Origin: Oasisia sp. SBJ-2009
Lineage: Eukaryota > Annelida > Polychaeta > Sabellida > Siboglinidae
Direction of reading: 5' to 3'
Assembly: GCA_964017155.1 (NCBI GenBank)
Contig: OZ024861.1
Span: 23,582,713 to 23,646,712, forward strand
Length of the DNA: 64,000 nucleotides
Positions 56,228-64,000 of this stretch are shown here, piece by piece; position 1 is the first letter of the stretch; the number at the start of each line of letters is the position of its first letter. The position numbers and the translations under genes are program-made. Under the pieces are notes generated by a model. It saw only the letters and a program-made list of their open reading frames with translations. It was not told the DNA's origin and did no database searches.

Positions 56228-56690
56228 TTTTGCCAACAAACATTTCGCCAACAAGTGATGAGATCATTTTGTCAACCACATTTTATTTGTTTAATTTATA
56301 TATTTTTATGTGTTTTGTTAAAAAGTAAGGACAACATTTGACCAATCATATTTTTTTTATTTAAATATATATTTGTGTTTTGCCTAAAAGTGAGGACAAC
56401 ATTTTACCAATCATATTTTGTTTATTTAATATACACTGTATATATATATATATACATATATGTATATATATGTATATATATTGTGTTTTTTGCCAAAAAG
56501 TGAGGACAACATTTTACCAATCATATTTTTGTATTTAATATTATATATTATGTGTTTTGCCCCAAAAGTGAGAAAAACATTTTACCAATCATATTTTATT
56601 TATTTAATTTATATATTTTACGTGTTTTGCCAACAAGTAATGAGGACAGTTTACCAATCACATTCTGTTTACCTGTATTTAATTTATAAA
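56228..56690. repeat. ~70-80-bp AT-rich tandem repeat
   Basis: About six diverged units contain GTGTTTTGCCAAAAAGTGAG, GACAACATTTTACCAATCAT and a TTTATTTAATATATA segment. Intergenic between WDTC1 and the TIAM-like gene. The flanks (55.3-56.2 and 56.7-57.27 kb) are AT-rich with nothing recognised. Confidence 0.85.
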
Positions 56691-57270
56691 AATTGCAGGT
56701 TGTTGCTTTAAATACTATTTTGTTACTGTTATTACATAGGTATGAGAAAAACATAGTTCAAAATAAGCAATACATGTTTTACACTTTAAAAACTTAGTAA
56801 ATTTATGGTTGGTGAAATATGTTCACTCACTTGTTTGTAAAATGTTTGTTTGCAAAATGCACATAAGTGAAAATCTCTGCAAAATATCTGAATAGTGTTA
56901 TATGTTGTCATTATCTGCATTAATTTATAGCAAATTAAATAGGTCTTGTGCTGGCTACCTGACCTATAGTTCTACTTCTGACTAGCGATTACAGACTGTA
57001 CTTGGTTTTACCACAAAACAACGTACTGTTGTATTTACAATGACGCACATTTATATTTACAGCACTTCTAACAGACAACAACTGGCTTAGAAATCTACAA
57101 AAAGAGCACCATGTCATTATATATTGCATCGCCAAAATGTACAAGTTGCTTTGTAAAATAATAGACAATTTCTACACCGACCCTAGATACAAATACTGGA
57201 CTTTGACAGGTACACCGTGTACTGAAGTATTGTAGAATGAGCTATGGCTCAATATTCTTCATTTAATAAT

Positions 57271-57765
57271 AATAATAATTAGTTAACTTCTATTGCGCCT
57301 ATATCCTTAGAAACCAAGCTCAGAGGCGCATCAAAACAAAAAGGATTAATCGATCTCATAGTCGGTAAACAAATCAAGTTGTCATCAGATTGATTGATGC
57401 GCCAGGGAGCTATGGTGGATAGGCCAGATTGTACAGATGTTTTTAAATGACGACGGAATTTAGCAATATTTTCAACTGATTTCACGCTAGAAGGAAGCAT
57501 ATTCCATAGAGTAGGCGCACCCACAGCAAAAGCCCTGGTCCCCATATTAGTATTGACCTTTGGTACAAAGAGTAAATCAGAAGTAGATGACCGAAGTTGA
57601 ATAGGTTTTCTTATAGGAGTAAGTAAAGTATGTAAATACGATGGCTGCTTAGAAGAAAGTGCCTGGTAAGTAATGGTACACATCTTAAACATTATTCGAT
57701 ATTGGACAGGCAGCCAATGCAGAGACTTTAGAAGCGGCTTAGAAGGAGTAAATTTAAATTATTGT
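57271..57765 (-). mobile_element. CR1/L2-type LINE 3' end
   Basis: Minus strand reads LLKSLHWLPVQYRIMFKMC, then ALSSKQPSYLHTLL, RTAFAVGAPTLWN-like RAFAVGAPTLWNMLP, and VENIAKFRRHLKT, the standard C-terminal block of CR1/L2-clade reverse transcriptases. It ends in an (ATT)n tail (plus-strand AATAATAATAAT at 57267-57280). 5'-truncated, but the last 140 codons are open, so the insertion may be fairly young. Confidence 0.85.
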
Positions 57766-58124
57766 TTTCATTAGATCCTTAATTCACAGATCAGTATAAT
57801 TGGACTATGCACTTATGGTTATATAATATGCCAATATATATGGCTAAAGAAAAATACATTATGGTAATATAACCTTTCTAGCCAATGTATCGATTTAAAA
57901 TTGCAATATAAATCTTACCGTACATTTAGTTAAATTTATCTATGCTTTAAAAAATTACCATCCAAATTTTGTAGTAGACAAAAAACCAATTTCCGTAACA
58001 ATACTCCAGCAATTAAGTTACAATTTCTGAGAAATTATTACATTATTTTGGTTGGCATATTAAAAAAATTATACGACTAGCCATTAATGGCCTAAATTTG
58101 CCAGCCTGTTGTCTGCCTAAACCT

Positions 58125-58890
58125 AGCTGCTTATGACTTAATTATACACACCTAAGGTCTTTGGCCTAGCTTTACCAGCCTATGGCTTAATCATAGCAGC
58201 CAGGAGCCCCGGTAAACAGCCTTTCGGCCTTTGGCTAAATATACCAGCCTTTGGCTAAACATACCAGGATTTGGCTCAATATACCAACATTTGGCTCAAT
58301 ATACCAACCTCTGGCTCAATATACCAATCTTTGGCTAAATATACCAGCCTTTAATAAATTACACCAGCTTGTGGGCGACATATACAACTACATGGCCTAG
58401 AATAACAGTATATGACCTAAGTACACCAGCTTGTGGCTTAAGTACACCAGCTTGTGGCTTAAGTACACCAGCTTGTGGCTTAAGTACACCAGCTTGTGGC
58501 TTAAGTACACCAGCTTGTGGCTTAAGTACACCAGCTTGTGGCTTAAGTACACCAGCTTGTGGCTTAAATATACCAGCTTGTGGCTTAAGTACACCAGCTT
58601 GTAACTTAAGTACACCAGCTTGTGGCTTAAGTACACCAGCTTGTAGCTTAAGTACACCAGCTTGTAGCTTAAAAGTATACCAGTTTGTGACTTAAATACA
58701 CCAGCTTTTGGCCAAAGTATACCAGCTAGTGGCCTAAATATACCAGCTTGTGGCCTAAGTACACAATCTTGTGGCCAAACTATACCAACCTGTGGCTTAA
58801 GTACCCAGTTTGTGGCCAAGGTATACCAGTTTGTGGCTTAAATAAAAACATCCTGTAGCCAAGTAGAATAGTCCATGACTCAAATACACC
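58125..58890. repeat. 20-21-bp minisatellite downstream of TIAM-like gene
   Basis: Units of AGCTTGTGGCTTAAGTACACC are shown here as 18-20-bp variants: a regular core at 58420-58680 (about 13 copies), with diverged CCAGCCTTTGGCTAAATATA-type units on both sides. It lies beyond the TIAM-like stop codon in gene sense, perhaps in its 3' untranslated region. Confidence 0.9.
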
Positions 58891-58899
58891 AACTGGTGG

Positions 58900-58982
58900 C
58901 CCAGGTAGACTGTGGCCCAGGTAGACTGTGGCCCAGGTAGACTGTGGCCCAGGTAGACTGTGGCCCAGGTAGACTGTGGCCT
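58900..58982. repeat. 16-bp tandem repeat next to TIAM-like stop codon
   Basis: About five copies of CCCAGGTAGACTGTGG. The array ends 4-5 bp from the stop codon at 58989-58987 of the minus-strand gene. Confidence 0.92.
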
Positions 58983-58986
58983 AGAC

Positions 58987-61900
58987 TCAACAGTCGGTGT
59001 CATCCAACTCCGCATACTTGGCATGTTCCCCAGGCAGTGTTCTGTGTCTGTCCGTCTGTCTGTCACCGCCAGACAGACAGCCATTGGCCCCGCCCACGTG
59101 CCTCTCTATCGTCCTCGCGCCGTCCGTCACCGGCGACCTCAGTCGACCTTCATTCCTGCGCTTCCAGATGGGGGAGCCACTGCTGTCTTTGTGTATGTTC
59201 TGATTCGAGTAGTTCACAGGGTTACTGCTCGACTCGAGCAACTTCGCTGCGGCCGTGCTCCGGTCGTCTGCAGCGCCCTCTAGTGCCATTTCTGTGCGGT
59301 GATTGTGGTCGAACTGCAGCGTGTGACTATGACACTGTTCCGTGTCATTACCCGCCATTGTGTTGAGATCGGTAAATGTTTGACTTCTCGTCCGGAAATC
59401 AGACGTTTGCTCGAGAAGCGCGTTCACCTTCTCGTCGACGTCCATGGAATGTCTCGCGACCTCTGCCCTCAGTTGCTTGCCCCGTCGCACCGCCAGTAGG
59501 TCAGGGCGTTTCACAGCGCCCCCTGCTGGAATGTTACGGCCTGACTGCGCATCGGGCTTGGGGGATTCTTCCGACGGTTGTGTTTTAGCGTTTGGGATGT
59601 TCATGCGACGAACGCTTTCTCGTATCGTGTAGTGGATCGTCTTCAAGAACTCACGCTTTGCATCGGCCGAGCTGAAGCAGTGCAACGTGTCAAATGTCAC
59701 TTACGGAGAGGAAAAAACAGATTACGCTCAAATGTAACTAAAATTGTCATAACTTATACGGCTGTCAGTGTTCCTTCAACATATTTATTCTTGTGTTACA
59801 ATCACACCATTTGTTACTTTCATTTGTTAATTAATATCATGTTCTTAACACTAATTAAAATTTGAATGTATGCTACCCACAACACTGTGTTCAACAAGCC
59901 CTAACACGATTTGAAAGTTTCGAATTTACACCATGGTGAAATGGTAAATACGACACCCAGTTTTAAAATTTACTGAAATAGTAAATACAACATCCAGTGT
60001 TAAAACAAACTTTATCAGCAATCCCGCCAAGTCATGCAGAGTTAACCGCATTAACCCTTGATGTTCAATGCTTATAGACTGCCTCCCGTGTGGAGGCATG
60101 TATTTGAAGAAGAAGGTTAACATCTGAAAAACGCCCCTGGAAATGTAGCATTGATTTTGCTTTACTTTCTTTACCTACCCCTAACCCAGAACAACTGTAA
60201 ACTGGAACTACCTTCCCAAATGAAGACCCTTAAACTGGGGTCATTCAGGATTCTGCCCGCAGATCTCCCAGTCAAATAGTAAACATTGAATACACCCTAC
60301 AATTAATAAAAAAAATTATTTAATGTCCATAATATTGTTCATGTTTTACTTATTTGTGCTGCATCTACCTTATAATATAATAACACTTTTATGAGCTTTA
60401 TCTAGTATCAGGAGAAGAAAAACGTTGTCCTTAAAAATCACAATAAACATTGCCATTTTAATGTATTATGTAAATTAGGATGATTTATAAATGCTGAAAG
60501 ATTTGTGTGAAGAATGACGCAAACAAAACAGTGCCCCCTGGTGGACCGACCTGGCAAACTGGAAGATGTTCTCAGGCCGTCCTTCCTTGCGGGAGCGACA
60601 GTGCACGAGCTCCCACAGGTCGTGGGAGTCAGTGTGGGCCGTCGCACTCCGCACTTGGAGCTCGTCTATGGGAATGACCGTCTGGAAGCGGGTCACATCG
60701 GAACAGTCCAGCACTGCAGGGGGTCTGCCGGCCGGGGGCTGCAACATCAAATATGGTCAGTTTCTGCACAGTGCAAAACTGTATACATCATCCTGTCCAC
60801 GGTTGGATTTTATCACAGTTTTCAGTGCCAAAAACCAGATACAGCAGTGACAGAATAACTGACCAATCAAAATTAACATTGTGATTCACCTCGACATATT
60901 CAAGGGAATGAGATGGGAAATAACTTGTGACAAATGGGATGCGATGTGGAAATGTGACGTTGTTTGAGGAAATGTAAAAAAGTGAGATTTGTAGCGTGGT
61001 TTCACCTTGGCAAAAACAGACAGCCCTTCTGTAGGGAATAATACATTACGTGTGTACAGTACATATCATCATCTGTAAGAGGGACAGTTTTACTTTTGTC
61101 AACAATTTCTGATTCACAGAGGGGTTAAACAGACGTCACCTCCTTTCCTCCTCACCTTTTGTTTCTTCTTAGACTTCACCCTCTCCAGTGCCATCATCAC
61201 AATCCCCCCCCTGAACACAAACACCAGCGTCAGCAGCTCCGTGCCTTTCTTCATCTTCCCCAGCTCATCCAGGGCATTGAGCCAGTTGACACTGCCGTAC
61301 ATCTGGAGCTCACCAACGTTGAGGTCTAGAGTCTGCAACAACCGACAACAACAACACACTGAGTGACACTGCCGTACATCTGGAGCTCACCAACGTTGAG
61401 GTCTAGAGTCTGCAACAACCGACAACAACAACACACTGAGTGACACTGCCGTACATCTGGAGCTCACCAACGTTGAGGTCTAGAGTCTGCAACAACCAAC
61501 AACAACAACACACTGAGTGACACTGCCGTACATCTGGAGCTCACCAACATTGAGGTCTAGAGTCTGCAACAACCGACAACAACAACACACTGAGTGACAC
61601 TGTCATACGTCTGGAGCTCACCAACGTTGAGGTCTAGAGTCTGCAACAACCGACAACAACAACACAATAAGTGACATTGATATACATCTGGAGTTGACGT
61701 CAAGACTCTACAACATACAACAACAAATATGTTGCAAAATTTGGAAGAGAACCAATCATTACTGAAGAAGTGGTTACAACAACTGCCAGTCGTCACATGA
61801 CTTAAAAGTCATATAATCTGCTGTCATGTGACAACAAACAACATGATCACATGACAATGAAGATCAGCTGACACTGGCCCAGAGGAAGATAGAATTAAGA

Positions 61901-62973
61901 TCCTCCAAACACAGCTGAGTGACCATGAGGGTTCAGGGAGATGATCTGTGTACCTTGGTGTGTGCGTGTGACTCTCTGTACTGCTGTGTGAGTTCGTCAA
62001 ACACGTGCCCGTACTCTTCGTAGATCTTCTGCATCTCGTTGATGTGTTCAGCCACTGCTTCCATGCCCCGCAGAGCCTCTACAACACACCACAGACGTCA
62101 TCTAACACACCAAGTCATCGTCTACTACACTGCAGTCATCATCCAATGCATCACAGTCACCATCTAACACACTGCAGTCATCATCTATCACACCACAGTC
62201 ATAATCTAACACATCACAGTCACTGCCTATTATGATCTAACACACTAAGTCATAATCTAACACACTGCAGTCATCATCTAACACACTGCAGTCATCATCT
62301 ATCACACCACAGTCATAATCTAACACATCACAGTCACTGCCTATTATGATCTAACACACTGCAGTCATCATCTATCACACCACAGTCATAATCTAACACA
62401 TCACAGTCACTGCCTATTATGATCTAACACACTAAGTCATAATCTAACACACTGCAGTCATCATCTGTCACATGAGTCATATTCTAACATACCATTGTCA
62501 TCATCTAATACATTGCAGTCATCATCTAACACATTACAGTCATAATCTAACACATTACAGTCATAATCTAACACATTACAGTCATAATCTAACACATTAC
62601 AGTCATAATCTAACAAATTACAGTCATAATCTAACACATTACAGTCATCACCTAACACACTGCAGTCATCATCAAACACATATCAGTCAACCTCCTAACA
62701 TGCTACAGTCATCAAGTAACGCACCACAGTTATTATATATTACAACAGTCATCAACCATCATCTAACACACCATCTACAGCCGTGTGATACCCCACCTGA
62801 TAGATGATGGTGTTCGTCTGTCTGTAGGTCAGTGAGGTCACACAGTTGCCGTAGCAACAAGGGGTACTTGAGGATCCTCTGGATGGGTTTGATGAGGAAT
62901 GACTCGAGCGTTGCTGAGTGTTGTTGTTTCGGGTTGCGGGCGCGCAGGAACTCTTGCAGGGGAGCATTCGTCT
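58987..62973 (-). CDS. TIAM1: TIAM/still-life-type Rac guanine exchange factor, 3' part
   Basis: Five exons read leftward: 62973-62797, 62078-61954, 61332-61156, 60738-60551, 59671-58987 (stop at 58989). Phases join as 1-1-0-0-2. The first two encode the end of the DH (RhoGEF) domain: [35 protein letters not shown], then [20 protein letters not shown]. The next three encode the C-terminal PH domain ([53 protein letters not shown]) and a basic, Ser-rich tail with no recognised domain. Order and motifs follow human TIAM1; TIAM1 versus TIAM2/sif cannot be settled. The family loads GTP onto Rac at the membrane. The 5' part lies beyond the right edge. The C-terminus is uncertain: a repeat array abuts the stop, and a possible donor (CCAA|GTATGC) precedes it. 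Confidence 0.88.
61333..61690 (-). repeat. 77-bp minisatellite copying the PH-domain exon acceptor
   Basis: About 4.5 units with an exact 77-bp period occur (GAGTGACACT at 61361, 61438, 61515, 61592). In gene sense each unit holds TTGTTGCAG|ACTCTAGACC plus the first ~45 nt of the exon at 61332-61156, then returns to intron sequence. The copies nearest the exon are almost perfect and the farthest are diverged. Confidence 0.95.
62085..62765 (-). repeat. 21-bp-class minisatellite filling a TIAM-like intron
   Basis: Plus-strand units ATCTAACACACTGCAGTCATC with TATCACACCACAGTCATA and TTACAGTCATA variants (quoted in shortened form) make up nearly the whole intron 62079-62796. Some longer ~85-bp blocks are themselves repeated (62174-62440). 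In gene sense many units carry CTGCAG, an acceptor-like word, and the array runs to within about 10 nt of the true acceptor TTGTAG at 62079. Confidence 0.9.
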
Positions 62974-63227
62974 CTGTAAGCACAAATAAACTTAATTAAC
63001 ACACCTGAACACAGTCCACTACATATGACTCACTGCTGTGTATTGTAGCTGAAACATTTTATTCAAAATTTCCACATTTTTGTAGCTCTGTGAATATTTA
63101 CTGTGAGTAGAAATTTCAATGGATGGATAATGGTCAAGTAAAAAAGGAGAAAAGGTCTTCAGAAAACATATACTGTCAAGTATTCTTTGAAAATGAATGT
63201 CACACATTTGTGTACATCGTTTATGGT

Positions 63228-63237
63228 GTGTGTATAT

Positions 63238-63285
<48 letters not shown>

Positions 63286-63294
63286 ATACTGTAA

Positions 63295-63330
<36 letters not shown>

Positions 63331-63352
63331 GTATATATATATATATGTATAA

Positions 63353-63398
<46 letters not shown>

Positions 63399-63418
63399 AC
63401 ACACACACACACACACAT
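63228..63418. repeat. (TA)n-(CA)n compound microsatellite
   Basis: TA with ATG interruptions (63232-63357) is followed by CA (63357-63418). Presumably in a TIAM-like intron. Confidence 0.95.
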
Positions 63419-63497
63419 CCAGCCAGGCACCCATGTATGTGAGTTGACACACGTGTCTACCACAACATTTTAGGACTGGCAACATTTTTATCTTGTA

Positions 63498-63944
63498 CAT
63501 CTTCGTGTGCCAGAGGTCACTGCAGCGGATCACGTCAGGACCAACTCTTCTCTACCCAGGCACACCCCTTTGAAACACTCCTCTTTTAATGTCAGCCAAT
63601 GAAATTGCCCATGAGGAGTGTGGTCAGCCCCGTCATGTGACAGCATATGACAGCCACTCACTGCTCATGTTACATGCAATGTTTGGGGTGTAGAAACAAA
63701 AATTCCAATACCCGGTACACAAAACCGTTCAGCTGCTCATGTGATTATATTGGAATTCCGAGAAATTGTGTATTTGTCATCAAATTGGGGCGGGTATTAG
63801 TGCTGGCTGTTCTCACGGATGAAATGTCACAATTGGCAACGTCAATAAAATTATAAACTAGTTCCACTCGGCTAAATCAAGCATTTCTGGTAGATGATTT
63901 GCCAGGGTTAGTTTGAAGGCAAACAGCCCAGGCTTGTGAGGATG
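63498..63944 (-). mobile_element. MITE family 'CATCCTCACAAGCC', full-length copy
   Basis: 447 bp between GGCTTGTGAGGATG (63931-63944) and CATCTTCGTGTGCC (63498-63511), imperfect inverted ends. No coding capacity. It is the best reference copy because the 15.9 kb one is split by a SINE. The last 56 bases of the window show nothing recognisable. Confidence 0.75.
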
Positions 63945-64000
63945 ATCCTGCACCAAGGCCTGGTACACACACATGCTGATTTTAGTCAATTTAGTTGTTT

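Noticed and set aside
57279..57692. Independent 137-codon minus-strand gene
   Set aside because: It matches the C-terminal block of CR1/L2-type LINE reverse transcriptase, starts without a proper gene context and ends at an (ATT)n LINE tail.

Overview
The window is an invertebrate metazoan chromosome segment: five multi-exon genes with GT/AG introns, no prokaryotic signature, many micro- and minisatellites, decayed non-LTR retrotransposons, tRNA-derived SINEs and short inverted-repeat elements. A lancelet is my best guess (secreted SUEL-lectin/CUB protein, junction-spanning minisatellites), but this is weak inference and a mollusc or other invertebrate is not excluded.

Layout. (1) About 0.3-6.2 kb, minus strand: 5' part of a secreted gene encoding signal peptide, two SUEL-type lectin domains and a CUB-like domain. 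It runs off the left edge, and its second lectin module is a recent tandem copy. (2) 8.2-24.7 kb, plus: a complete DDX10 DEAD-box helicase gene, 19 coding exons, 821 aa. (3) 26.2-33.8 kb, minus and convergent with DDX10: a complete PAAF1 WD40 gene, 11 exons, 399 aa. (4) 33.8-41.2 kb: gene-free and satellite-rich, with a higher-order array of a palindromic MITE-like unit alternating with a 10-bp minisatellite, then 8-bp and 4-bp satellites ending at a LINE tail. (5) 41.2-54.2 kb, plus: a complete WDTC1 gene (WD40/TPR/WD40), 14 exons, 710 aa. (6) 59.0-63.0 kb, minus and convergent with WDTC1: the last five visible exons of a TIAM/still-life Rac exchange factor (DH and PH domains). All exon phases in these models close.

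The neighbours are not an operon. Their inferred roles are ribosome biogenesis (DDX10), proteasome assembly or regulation (PAAF1), CRL4 substrate reception (WDTC1), Rac activation (TIAM) and extracellular glycan binding (SUEL/CUB).

The main unexpected signal is a polarity in the tandem repeats. On both strands and in four genes, minisatellites sit at the 3' ends of introns, against the splice acceptor. In five cases the repeat unit itself contains the acceptor and the first bases of the downstream exon, so the real 3' splice site is the last of up to dozens of near-identical decoys. I vaguely recall junction-spanning intronic minisatellites (called mirages) from the amphioxus Adh locus. If so the phenomenon is not wholly new, but its density here and the fact that most decoys lead to early stops deserve attention.
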